6,624 nt of DNA from Actinomycetales bacterium (GCA_012799425.1 JAAZLF010000112.1:1-6624); one strand, 5' to 3'; shown: positions 1 to 5,178, counted from the first letter of the stretch. The notes: generated by a model from the letters alone, not told the origin. Numbers and translations: made by a program.

Positions 1-1
1 C

Positions 2-49
2 CGTGCCCTGCTGCGGCTGATCACGGCCGCGCAGGACCCACGCCTCTGA
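2..49 (+). CDS. C-terminal tail of an unidentified protein (partial, 5' end outside window)
   Basis: The window opens inside a plus-strand reading frame that encodes RALLRLITAAQDPRL and ends at a TGA (47-49). Fifteen residues are too few to name a family; they look like an ordinary amphipathic helix ending. The frame is preferred over the other open frame here (which runs to 258 and is Arg/Pro/Ala-rich, as non-coding GC-rich DNA often is) because a long hairpin begins five bases after this stop, as expected at the end of a transcription unit. Which gene this is cannot be told from the window. Confidence 0.5.
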   Translation, partial: RALLRLITAAQDPRL

Positions 50-54
50 TCATC

Positions 55-109
55 CTCTGCGTGCTCTCGCGGACCGGCTCCGTCGCCGGCCCTGCGGGGG
101 CACGCAGAG
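55..109 (+). terminator. Long hairpin, likely terminator of the upstream gene
   Basis: CTCTGCGTGC (55-64) is perfectly complementary to GCACGCAGAG (100-109). In a plus-strand RNA the stem can continue inward to 72/92 with three G-U pairs, giving about 18 bp. It is topped by a second 5-bp stem, CCGGC (74-78) with GCCGG (85-89), around a 6-nt loop. There is no U-tract, which is common for intrinsic terminators of high-GC actinomycetes. It sits directly behind the stop codon at 47-49. The G-U pairs favour folding of the plus-strand RNA over the minus-strand RNA. Confidence 0.7.
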
Positions 110-148
110 CTGTCTCCGGGCCCGCACAGTCGGCGCCGTCCAGCGATG

Positions 149-200
149 GACGTCGGCCCGGCAGGACCCCCGCCCGCGACACGACGCCGGCCCGGCAGGA
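149..200. repeat. 18-bp direct repeat upstream of pcp
   Basis: Two copies of GACG(T/C)CGGCCCGGCAGGA lie at 149-166 and 183-200, differing at one position and offset by 34 bp (a little over three helical turns). They precede the palindrome and -10-like element of pcp. They could be paired binding sites for a regulator or a chance GC-rich duplication; no known motif is recognised. Confidence 0.5.
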
Positions 201-205
201 TTCGC

Positions 206-223
206 GCCTGCGCCGGCGCAGGC
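206..223. promoter_or_regulatory. 18-bp perfect palindrome, candidate operator of pcp
   Basis: GCCTGCGCCGGCGCAGGC is its own reverse complement over all 18 bases. It ends about 19 bp before the -10-like hexamer at 243-248, so it overlaps the position of a -35 element (about 220-225). A repressor bound here would block RNA polymerase. No family motif is recognised, and GC-rich DNA makes such palindromes more likely by chance than in balanced DNA. Confidence 0.4.
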
Positions 224-242
224 ACCCTCCCTGCGCCGCGCC

Positions 243-248
243 TACGCT
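243..248 (+). promoter_or_regulatory. pcp: -10-like hexamer for a leaderless pcp transcript
   Basis: TACGCT fits the actinobacterial TAnnnT -10 pattern. Six bases separate it from the ATG at 255, so transcription would be expected to start at the A of the start codon. No Shine-Dalgarno sequence precedes either possible start, which is consistent with a leaderless mRNA, a common arrangement in Actinobacteria. No good -35 is seen; the palindrome at 206-223 lies there instead. Confidence 0.5.
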
Positions 249-254
249 GTGGCC

Positions 255-884
255 ATGACGATCGACGTGCTGCTGTCCGGCTTCTCCCCCTTCGCCGCGG
301 CGGCGGAGAACGAGTCGCGGGAGGCCGTCACACTGGCGGCGCCGAGGCTGCGGGAGCGGGGGCTCACCGTGGTCGATCTCGAGCTGCCGGTCGAGTTCGG
401 CCGCGCCGGGGAGCTGCTGGCCGACGCGCTCCGTGCGCATCGGCCCCGTCTGGTGGTCGCGACGGGCCTGGCCGCGGGCCGCACAGGCATCACGCCGGAG
501 CGGGTCGCGGTGAATGTGCGCGATGCCCGCATCCCCGACAACGCCGGGGCGAGTCCCGTCGACGTCCCGGTGGTGCCCGGCGGCCCCGTCGGATACTTCT
601 CGAGCCTGCCGATCAAGGCGATGGTGGCTGCGCTCGATGAAGAGGGCGTGCCCGGCTCGGTCTCGCAGACGGCCGGGACCTATGTGTGCAACGACGTGTT
701 CTTCCAGCTGCAGCACCTGCTGGCCACCGACCCTTCGCTGGAGGGGGCCCGGGGCGGGTTCGTCCACGTGCCCTCGCGCGACGTCGTCGGCCCTGCGGCA
801 GTCGCCCGCGCCCTGGTGCGGATGATCAAGGTCGCACTGGGAACCGAGGTGGACGCCCCTCTCGCGGGCGGCGCGGAGCACTGA
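255..884 (+). CDS. pcp: Pyroglutamyl-peptidase I (cysteine peptidase family C15)
   Basis: Removes an N-terminal pyroglutamyl residue from peptides and proteins in the cytoplasm; it has no signal peptide. At 209 aa it matches the usual 200-220 aa of bacterial Pcp. The start LLSGFSPF matches the family's conserved N-terminal turn (TGFxPF). The catalytic Glu is Glu82 in GRTGITPERVAVN, the nucleophile is Cys145 in TAGTYVCND, and the His is His171 in GGFVHVP; order and spacing agree with the known Glu81/Cys144/His168 triad. The ATG at 255 is chosen because of the -10-like hexamer six bases upstream; a GTG two codons earlier (249) is the alternative, and neither has a ribosome binding site. The gene appears to be a single-gene unit, with hairpins before (55-109) and after (896-917). 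It converges on the rhomboid gene across a long gap. Confidence 0.93.
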   Translation: MTIDVLLSGFSPFAAAAENESREAVTLAAPRLRERGLTVVDLELPVEFGRAGELLADALRAHRPRLVVATGLAAGRTGITPERVAVNVRDARIPDNAGASPVDVPVVPGGPVGYFSSLPIKAMVAALDEEGVPGSVSQTAGTYVCNDVFFQLQHLLATDPSLEGARGGFVHVPSRDVVGPAAVARALVRMIKVALGTEVDAPLAGGAEH

Positions 885-895
885 GCGGCGTTCTG

Positions 896-917
896 TCCAC
901 CGGGCGGGGTCGGTGGG
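896..917 (+). terminator. Short hairpin after pcp, possible terminator
   Basis: CCACCG (897-902) pairs with CGGTGG (911-916) around an 8-nt G-rich loop; a T-G pair can extend the stem by one. It lies 11 bases after the pcp stop and has no U-tract. Its left arm overlaps a near-match DnaA box (893-901), so the two readings compete. Confidence 0.4.
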
Positions 918-1011
918 GATCACGGGGCTGCGTCCACTGCCGCGCGATGTGCACAGCTGGTGCACGACGGGATGGGTGGGCCCGAATACACCGCCTTTCC
1001 ACAGCCCAGAG

Positions 1012-1070
1012 CGAGTTATCCACATAGTTCTCCACATGCGTGGACGAATGACAGACATGTAGTTCCGCAG
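1012..1070 (+). repeat. Origin module A (first copy of a duplicated DnaA-box module)
   Basis: Contains, in order, CGAGTTATCC (1012-1021), TCCACAT (1031-1037), CATGTAGTTCC (1056-1066) and GCAG (to 1070). The same elements in the same order occur at 1377-1436, with the second element 15 bp after the TTATCC start in both and the third 40 versus 39 bp after it. Two full DnaA boxes and one minus-strand near-match lie inside. An additional ACATAGTTC (1022-1030) resembles the CATGTAGTTC element. Confidence 0.65.
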
Positions 1071-1089
1071 GTACGACGTCTTCGCCGGG

Positions 1090-1135
1090 CGTGTCGCCGC
1101 CGCCCTGCTCCGCGCTGGGAGCTTCCGGCGACACG
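1090..1135. other. Compound hairpin inside the DnaA-box region
   Basis: CGTGTCGCCG (1090-1099) is a perfect 10-bp inverted repeat of CGGCGACACG (1126-1135). Inside its 26-nt loop, GCTCC (1107-1111) pairs with GGAGC (1118-1122) around six bases. It begins 20 bp after module A. It could be a terminator for an unseen small RNA started within the left box group, or a structural element of the origin. No U-tract follows. Confidence 0.5.
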
Positions 1136-1160
1136 ACCAGCCCGGCGCTCGACCCTCATC

Positions 1161-1240
1161 ACAGAGATCAGCATCGTTGCAGGTCATTGCCTTGGCACCG
1201 AAAGTCGGAAAGCTCACTACCTTGACGTCGAGAGACGTTT
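1161..1240. other. A+T-rich dip between the two DnaA-box groups, candidate unwinding region
   Basis: By direct count 39 of these 80 bases are A or T (49 per cent), well above the surrounding GC-rich DNA. It lies between the left (to 1047) and right (from 1318) DnaA boxes, where a duplex-unwinding element would be plausible. It is not strongly A+T-rich in absolute terms, and I see no clear tandem AT-repeats or run of DnaA-trios. No gene is supported here. Confidence 0.35.
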
Positions 1241-1376
1241 GCGCAGGCTGCACGGTCGCGTGGGCCCACCGGGGAGCGTGGGGGGCGGGAAGAGGCCCCA
1301 GTCGCTCTCCCCACCGTCCGTCCACAACGAAGCCACGGTTATCCACAGCAAGGTCGTGTAATCCCCATCCGGGCCA

Positions 1377-1436
1377 CGAGTTATCCCCAGCGCCGTCCAC
1401 ATCTGGGGAAAACCACACTCATGTAGTTCCCCGCAG
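1377..1436 (+). repeat. Origin module B (second copy of the duplicated DnaA-box module)
   Basis: CGAGTTATCC (1377-1386), TCCACAT (1396-1402), CATGTAGTTCC (1420-1430) and CGCAG (1432-1436) repeat the order and near-exact spacing of module A at 1012-1070, while the sequence between these blocks has diverged. One full DnaA box (1393-1401) and one near match (1381-1389) lie inside. Conserved blocks with drifted spacers suggest protein-binding constraint on an old duplication. Confidence 0.65.
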
Positions 1437-1457
1437 ACGGCGCAGCACGCCCGGGAA

Positions 1458-1487
1458 CGAGGTATACGGAGGCGAGGTATACGAGGC
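1458..1487 (+). repeat. Two tandem 15-bp repeats with a GTATAC core
   Basis: CGAGGTATACGGAGG (1458-1472) is followed directly by CGAGGTATACGAGGC (1473-1487); the first 11 bases are identical. Each copy holds the palindrome GTATAC. They lie 21 bp beyond module B and just before a purine-rich GGGAGGAG (1491-1498) and an ATG at 1501. They could be iteron-like or operator sites. The ATG opens a 57-codon frame that I do not accept as a gene. Confidence 0.5.
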
Positions 1488-1580
1488 ATCGGGAGGAGAC
1501 ATGGGGACAGCAGCTAGCCGACCGAGGCGGAGCGGCACGCTCCAGGTGGCGCATGGCACGGCCGGAGCGCCCACCGACGG

Positions 1581-1623
1581 CGACGGGCCGGGGCAGCCCT
1601 GCAGCAGCCGCCCCGGCCCGTCG
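1581..1623. terminator. Strong 14-bp hairpin between convergent genes
   Basis: CGACGGGCCGGGGC (1581-1594) pairs perfectly with GCCCCGGCCCGTCG (1610-1623) around a 15-nt loop. It lies 38 bases downstream of the rhomboid stop on the minus strand. It can fold in either RNA and probably ends rhomboid transcription, shielding the DnaA-box region from it. No U-tract is present. Confidence 0.65.
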
Positions 1624-1633
1624 TGTGGGAGGT

Positions 1634-1653
1634 GCCCGCGTCCCTGCGCGGGC
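1634..1653 (-). terminator. Short hairpin directly after the rhomboid stop
   Basis: GCCCGCG (1634-1640) pairs with CGCGGGC (1647-1653) around a 6-nt loop, seven bases past the rhomboid stop codon. With the stronger hairpin at 1581-1623 it makes a tandem terminator-like pair for the minus-strand transcript. Confidence 0.5.
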
Positions 1654-1660
1654 GCTGCCC

Positions 1661-2578
1661 TCACATCGCCATGACCAGCATCGTCTTCACGACGATCAGC
1701 ACCACCAGCAGCAGCGCCGCCGCCCCGACCACTCCGGCATGCAGCATCGCCGAGACTCGGGCCAGGGCCTGCCGGTCCGCGCCGGGCGCGGCCTTGGGAC
1801 GCAGGGCGAACATCGCCGCGGTCACCGCCGCCCCGAGCACCAGACCGCCCAGGTGCCCCTGCCAGGAGATCCCGGGGATCGTGAAGGTGAGCACCAGGTT
1901 CAGGCCGATCAGCACGAGGATCTGCGCGGTCTGCCCGCCGAGCTGACGGTTGACGATGAACATCGCCGCGAACAGTCCGAACACGCCGCCGCTCGCGCCG
2001 AGGGTGCCGGAGAGCCAGGCGGACTGCAGCGGATCGGCGATCAGATAGATGGCGGTGTGCCCGCCCAGCACCGAGAGCAGGTAGATCGCGCTGTAGCGGA
2101 CATGGCCGAGCATCCGTTCGAGGTGCTGGCCGACGATCCACAGCGCGTACATGTTCAGCAGCAGGTGCAGGATCCCGCCGTGCAGGAACCCGGCGCTGAA
2201 GAACGTCCAGGGCATCACCACGGCCCGGACCGGCACGAACAGACCCAGCTGGACCACGATCTGCGGCGCCACCATCTGGCCGACATAGGCCAGCACGTTC
2301 AGCGCGATCAGCGTGTAGGTCACGTACGGGGTGCTCTGCCCCATCCGGCCGCCCATCGCGTTGCGCGGACGGGTCGAGGCCTGCTGGCGGGACACCTCCC
2401 GCTCGCAGTCGGTGCAGAGCACACCCACCGGAGTGGGGCGCTGGCAGTCCGGGCAGGCCGGGCGGTCGCAGCGCTTGCAGCGCACGTAGCTCACCCGGTC
2501 CGGATGGCGCGGGCAGACCGGCTGTCCCTGCGGCTCCGGGGAGTTGTCGGCGCTGTAGCCGTAACTGGGTCGATCCAT
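1661..2578 (-). CDS. Rhomboid-family intramembrane serine protease with N-terminal Cys-rich zinc-binding-like domain
   Basis: Membrane protease that cleaves transmembrane segments of other proteins; 305 aa, typical for actinobacterial rhomboids. Residues 22-58 form a Cys/His cluster (Cys22, His25, Cys34, Cys37, Cys42, Cys45, Cys55, Cys58), like the B-box-type zinc-binding domain often fused to actinobacterial rhomboids. About seven membrane segments follow, from residue 86 to 304. The family motif HxxxxHxxxN is His133/His138/Asn142 (Asn is the oxyanion residue). The catalytic Ser196 is in GASGGVFG and the catalytic His242 in GHLGG, so it looks active. Start ATG at 2578 gives MDRPSYGYS; an ATG three codons upstream (2587) is possible. 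The frame stays open further upstream, but that part is Arg/Gly/Pro-rich and probably non-coding. The substrate is unknown. Divergent from the MMPL gene. Confidence 0.95.
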   Translation of the reverse strand: MDRPSYGYSADNSPEPQGQPVCPRHPDRVSYVRCKRCDRPACPDCQRPTPVGVLCTDCEREVSRQQASTRPRNAMGGRMGQSTPYVTYTLIALNVLAYVGQMVAPQIVVQLGLFVPVRAVVMPWTFFSAGFLHGGILHLLLNMYALWIVGQHLERMLGHVRYSAIYLLSVLGGHTAIYLIADPLQSAWLSGTLGASGGVFGLFAAMFIVNRQLGGQTAQILVLIGLNLVLTFTIPGISWQGHLGGLVLGAAVTAAMFALRPKAAPGADRQALARVSAMLHAGVVGAAALLLVVLIVVKTMLVMAM

Positions 2579-2652
2579 GCCGACCATTCCACCACGCGCG
2601 GCTGTGCCGGAGCCGAGGGCTCCCGGGACGTGCGGATGAGGGTGCACTCCCG

Positions 2653-2694
2653 CTCGGACCTCGGCCTGCTCGACTCGGGCCTCGGCCTGCTCGA
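2653..2694. repeat. 21-bp perfect-length tandem duplication (two copies)
   Basis: CTCGG(A/G)CCTCGGCCTGCTCGA is repeated head to tail at 2653-2673 and 2674-2694 with one difference. It lies about 75 bp upstream of the rhomboid start. Read on the minus strand in the rhomboid frame it would give VEQAEAR/VEQAEVR, because 21 is a multiple of three, but I do not think this stretch is translated. Confidence 0.7.
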
Positions 2695-2763
2695 CCAAGG
2701 ACCCGGGGTCGCGCGGGCCAGGGCTTCCGGACGGCACGGGCCGGAGCCCCCGCGCCCACGCGG

Positions 2764-2815
2764 CCCCGGCCCGCCCCGCCGCGCCACCCCACCGCGCCGC
2801 GCCCCGCCGCGCCCC
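2764..2815 (-). other. C-rich tract; G-quadruplex-capable on the minus strand
   Basis: The plus strand carries C-runs at 2764-2767, 2770-2772, 2774-2777, 2787-2790, 2802-2805 and 2812-2815. The minus strand therefore has six runs of three or four G's, some with short loops (1 and 2 nt) and some longer (6 to 11 nt). Low-complexity CCGCG repeats are common in such genomes, so a structural role is only possible. Confidence 0.35.
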
Positions 2816-2835
2816 ACGAGGTGGAGCCGAGGATC

Positions 2836-2877
2836 GATCAAAAGGTTGATCCGCTCGCGAGGCGCTCTCCATAGCGT
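2836..2877 (+). promoter_or_regulatory. Candidate promoter/operator of the MMPL gene
   Basis: GATCAA (2836-2841) and TTGATC (2846-2851) form a perfect 6-bp dyad around AAGG, in an unusually A+T-rich patch. TTGATC is itself a reasonable -35. A -10 could be CATAGC (2870-2875, 18-bp spacer) or TAGCGT (2872-2877, TAnnnT pattern but 20-bp spacer). A regulator bound to the dyad would cover the -35. No regulator gene is present in the window. Confidence 0.4.
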
Positions 2878-2943
2878 GGAAACCACCCGATCCCGGGACC
2901 GAATTCCGGCCGCCACCAGCGGTCTTCTCGCGAAGGAACCTCA

Positions 2944-5082
2944 GTGACTGCACCCACGCCCTCCCCGCCGCGCCGCCTTGAGACGGGCTCTGCCGGGCCC
3001 GTCGGCCGCGCCGCGGCCCGCCTCGCCTCGCTCCTGACCGGCCGACGCTCAGCCTGGGCCGTGCTCGGCGTGTTCGTGGTGCTGCTGCTGGCCGTGATGG
3101 GTGGGATGCGCGGGGCCGGACCGGTCGCCGGGATGGACGCCCTGCCGGAGGGCTCGGAGTCCTCCCGTGCCGCCGCGATCGCAGACTCCATGGAGGGCGG
3201 CCGCTACCAGCCGGTGTTCGCCGTGGTCACCCGCGCCGACGGCGACACCCTGACCGCGCAGGACATCGCCGCCATCGAGACGCTGCGCACGCACCTGGGC
3301 GAGGCCGCCGGCCGCGACGCCGTCGGCCCCATGCCCTCCGCGGACGGCGCCGCGGATCTGGTGATGACCACCGTCGACTCCGAGGCCGATGCCGAGACGA
3401 TCGACGCGACCATCGCCGAGCTGCGCGCCACGGCCGACGCCTCCGTCCCCGCGGAGCTCTCCGTCTCCGTCACCGGGGGCCCGGCCGTCTCCTCCGACAT
3501 CCGCGGCGCCTTCGCCGGCGCGGACTTCACCCTGCTGGCCGTCACCATCGCCGTGGTCGCGGTGCTGCTCCTGCTGACGTACCGCTCCCCCGTGCTGTGG
3601 CTGCTGCCGCTGGCGGTGGTGGCGCTGGCCGACCGCGCCTCCGCCGCGGTCACCGACACCCTCGGCGAGCAGCTCTCCCTCTCCTTCGACGCCGGCGTGA
3701 TCAGCGTGCTCGTGTTCGGTGCGGGCACCAACTACGCCCTGTTGCTGATCTCCCGCTACCGCGAGGAGCTGCACCGCAGCACTGACCATCGTGCCGCGCT
3801 GGCCACCGCCTGGACCCGCACCGCTCCCGCGATCATCGCCTCGAACGTGACGGTGGTGCTCGCGCTGATGACCCTGCTCGCGGCGGTCATGCCGGCCACC
3901 CGTGGTCTGGGGGTCGCCGCTGCGGCCGGTCTGCTGATCGCCCTGGTCGCGGTGCTGTTCCCGCTGACCGCCCTGCTGGCGGTGGTCGGCCGGCGGGTGT
4001 TCTGGCCCTTCGTGCCCCGTGCCGGGGCCGGCGGCGCCCGCCGCGACGAGTCCGAGCACGGTCCCTTCGCGGTCGTGGCCCGCACCGTCATCCGCCGGCC
4101 CGTCGTCTCCGTGGTGGTCTCGCTGCTGCTGATGGGCGTGCTGGCCACCGGTCTGCTCGGCACGCGGGTGGGCCTGGCGCAGGACGAGCAGTTCGCCTCC
4201 GCCAACGAGTCCTCCGCCGGTTTCGCGGCGATGGCCGAGCACTACGGCGCCGGCGAGAGCGCCCCGCACGAGATCGTGGTGCGCGAGGGCGCTGCCGAAG
4301 CCGCGGTCGAGACAGCCCAGTCCGTGCCCGGCATCGACCGCTCCTCGATCACCGGCACCGCGCCCGGCGGCTGGGCCGTGCTCTCCGCCGTCGGCACGGC
4401 CCAGCCGGAATCGCCGGAGGCCATCGATGAGGTGGAAGGGCTGCGCGAGCACCTGGGTGCTCTGACCGGGGCGGACGCCCTGGTGGGCGGCACCACCGCG
4501 AGTGCGATGGACGTCCGCGCCGATTCCATGCGCGACCTGCTCGTGGTCGCACCGATGATCCTCGGGGTGGTGCTGCTGGTGCTGATCGTGCTGCTGCGCG
4601 CCGTCCTCGCCCCGCTGGTGCTGCTGAGCGTGAACATCGCCAGCTCCGTCGCCGCGATCGGGCTGGGGCTGTGGGTCGGCGAGCTGCTGTTCGACATCCC
4701 CGCGCTGGATGTGACGGTGCCGCTGATGGCCTTCCTGTTCCTGGTGGCGCTCGGCGTGGACTACACGATCTTCCTGGTCCACCGCGCCCGCCACGAGGCC
4801 GCCGAGCACGGCACCGTGCACGGCATGGTGCGGGCCGTCGGCTCCACCGGCGTGGTGATCACCAGCGCGGGCGTGGTGCTCGCCGCCGTGTTCGCGGCGC
4901 TCGGAGTGCTGCCCCTGGTGGTGCTGGGCCAGCTGGGCCTCATCGTGGGCCTGGGCGTGCTGCTGGACACCCTGCTGGTGCGCACCGTGCTGGTGCCGGC
5001 GCTGTTCGCCCTGATCGGGGACCGCATGTGGTGGCCCGCGCGCCCCGTCCCCGCCGGCGCGGCGAGCTCCAGGAGCGCCTGA
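2944..5082 (+). CDS. MMPL/RND-family membrane transporter (YdfJ-like)
   Basis: Predicted proton-driven exporter of hydrophobic compounds or lipids in the cytoplasmic membrane. 712 aa with the two-fold MMPL plan: TM1 at about 38-54, an extracytoplasmic domain to about 190, TM2-6 at about 195-350, a cytoplasmic linker, TM7 at about 385-405, a second extracytoplasmic domain to about 528, and TM8-12 at about 530-692. The second-half TM10 motif GVDYTIFLVHRAR keeps the Asp606-Tyr607 proton-relay pair. The first-half equivalent GAGTNYALLLISRYREE has Asn263-Tyr264 instead of Asp-Tyr. Start GTG 2944 is backed by GAAGGAA (2932-2938) five bases upstream. The substrate is unknown; nothing here points to mycolic acid transport. 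It is followed after 96 bp by a same-strand lipoprotein gene. Confidence 0.92.
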   Translation: MTAPTPSPPRRLETGSAGPVGRAAARLASLLTGRRSAWAVLGVFVVLLLAVMGGMRGAGPVAGMDALPEGSESSRAAAIADSMEGGRYQPVFAVVTRADGDTLTAQDIAAIETLRTHLGEAAGRDAVGPMPSADGAADLVMTTVDSEADAETIDATIAELRATADASVPAELSVSVTGGPAVSSDIRGAFAGADFTLLAVTIAVVAVLLLLTYRSPVLWLLPLAVVALADRASAAVTDTLGEQLSLSFDAGVISVLVFGAGTNYALLLISRYREELHRSTDHRAALATAWTRTAPAIIASNVTVVLALMTLLAAVMPATRGLGVAAAAGLLIALVAVLFPLTALLAVVGRRVFWPFVPRAGAGGARRDESEHGPFAVVARTVIRRPVVSVVVSLLLMGVLATGLLGTRVGLAQDEQFASANESSAGFAAMAEHYGAGESAPHEIVVREGAAEAAVETAQSVPGIDRSSITGTAPGGWAVLSAVGTAQPESPEAIDEVEGLREHLGALTGADALVGGTTASAMDVRADSMRDLLVVAPMILGVVLLVLIVLLRAVLAPLVLLSVNIASSVAAIGLGLWVGELLFDIPALDVTVPLMAFLFLVALGVDYTIFLVHRARHEAAEHGTVHGMVRAVGSTGVVITSAGVVLAAVFAALGVLPLVVLGQLGLIVGLGVLLDTLLVRTVLVPALFALIGDRMWWPARPVPAGAASSRSA

Positions 5083-5139
5083 CTCCTCGGGCCGGGCGGG
5101 ACTGCTCACGATCACTCTCGCGAACAGTCGTCGAAAAGG

Positions 5140-5145
5140 TATTCT
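5140..5145 (+). promoter_or_regulatory. -10-like hexamer upstream of the lipoprotein gene
   Basis: TATTCT matches the -10 consensus at four of six positions, including the key TA...T, and lies 33 bases before the ATG at 5179. It sits in the least GC-rich part of the 96-bp gap after the MMPL gene. No clear -35 is seen at the right spacing. An imperfect dyad (GACTGCTC 5100-5107 with GAACAGTC 5122-5129) lies just upstream and could be a weak terminator for MMPL or an operator. The lipoprotein may therefore have its own promoter. Confidence 0.4.
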
Positions 5146-5178
5146 GGCCTGCGACCCCACCCTCGACGAAAGCACTCC

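Larger units (their letters stand above)
893..1412. other. DnaA-box cluster, candidate replication origin (oriC-like) or DnaA-binding regulatory locus
   Basis: Non-coding gap of 776 bp (885-1660) between convergent genes. Against the actinobacterial DnaA-box consensus YY[GAC]TCCACA, five full matches occur on the plus strand: TTATCCACA (1016-1024), TTCTCCACA (1028-1036), CCGTCCACA (1318-1326), TTATCCACA (1339-1347) and CCGTCCACA (1393-1401). One-mismatch copies are CTGTCCACC (893-901), CTTTCCACA (995-1003), TTATCCCCA (1381-1389) and, on the minus strand, TCGTCCACG (1039-1047). Weaker candidates are ATGTGCACA (947-955), TAATCCCCA (1359-1367) and TTTTCCCCA (minus, 1404-1412). Boxes group into a left and a right set, with a less GC-rich stretch between. 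Such density is the signature of oriC; rhomboid and PPIase genes are usually origin-proximal in Actinobacteria, which agrees. Against oriC: no dnaA, dnaN or rpmH in the window, and both flanking genes point inward. A datA/DARS-like locus is the alternative. Confidence 0.72.
2579..2943. promoter_or_regulatory. Divergent intergenic region between rhomboid and MMPL genes
   Basis: 365 bp without a supported gene. On the rhomboid side are a small dyad GGAGCC (2609-2614)/GGCTCC (2618-2623), the 21-bp tandem repeat at 2653-2694, and an imperfect hairpin at 2721-2749. Next is a C-rich tract at 2764-2815. The MMPL side holds the dyad and -10-like sequence at 2836-2877. No convincing rhomboid promoter hexamers were found, nor a clear Shine-Dalgarno for it beyond a weak GGTGGA. 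Confidence 0.6.

Noticed and set aside
949..965. Two GTGCAC palindromes 11 bp apart
   Set aside because: Short sequence with helical-turn spacing, but no known regulator motif and no promoter nearby; probably incidental to the near-match DnaA box at 947-955.
1357..1362. TGTAAT as a -10 element in the right DnaA-box group
   Set aside because: Five of six consensus bases, but no -35 at suitable spacing and no gene downstream that it could serve.
21..1418. 465-codon minus-strand frame across pcp and the DnaA-box region
   Set aside because: It is antisense to a clear pcp gene, crosses the DnaA-box cluster, and has the composition of translated non-coding DNA.
1217..1489. 90-codon minus-strand ORF inside the DnaA-box gap
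   Set aside because: No ribosome binding site or recognisable domain, and it spans several DnaA boxes and module B.
1501..1674. 57-codon plus-strand ORF starting after GGGAGGAG
   Set aside because: The spacing from the purine-rich site to the ATG is only about two bases, codon use is unlike the real genes, it runs through a strong terminator hairpin and overlaps the rhomboid 3' end. Kept only as a possibility in the tandem-repeat finding.
1419..2792. Long minus-strand open frame overlapping rhomboid in another frame
   Set aside because: Arg/Pro/Ala-rich shadow; the overlapping rhomboid frame has all catalytic and zinc-binding-like residues.
1553..2947. Long plus-strand open frame opposite rhomboid
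   Set aside because: Antisense shadow, rich in His/Gln/Arg/Asp repeats without recognisable domains.
2926..5124. Shared 9-mer TCTCGCGAA upstream of both the MMPL gene (2926-2934) and the lipoprotein gene (5116-5124)
   Set aside because: One copy overlaps the ribosome binding site while the other lies upstream of the -10, so a common regulatory role is unlikely; the motif is short and GC-rich.
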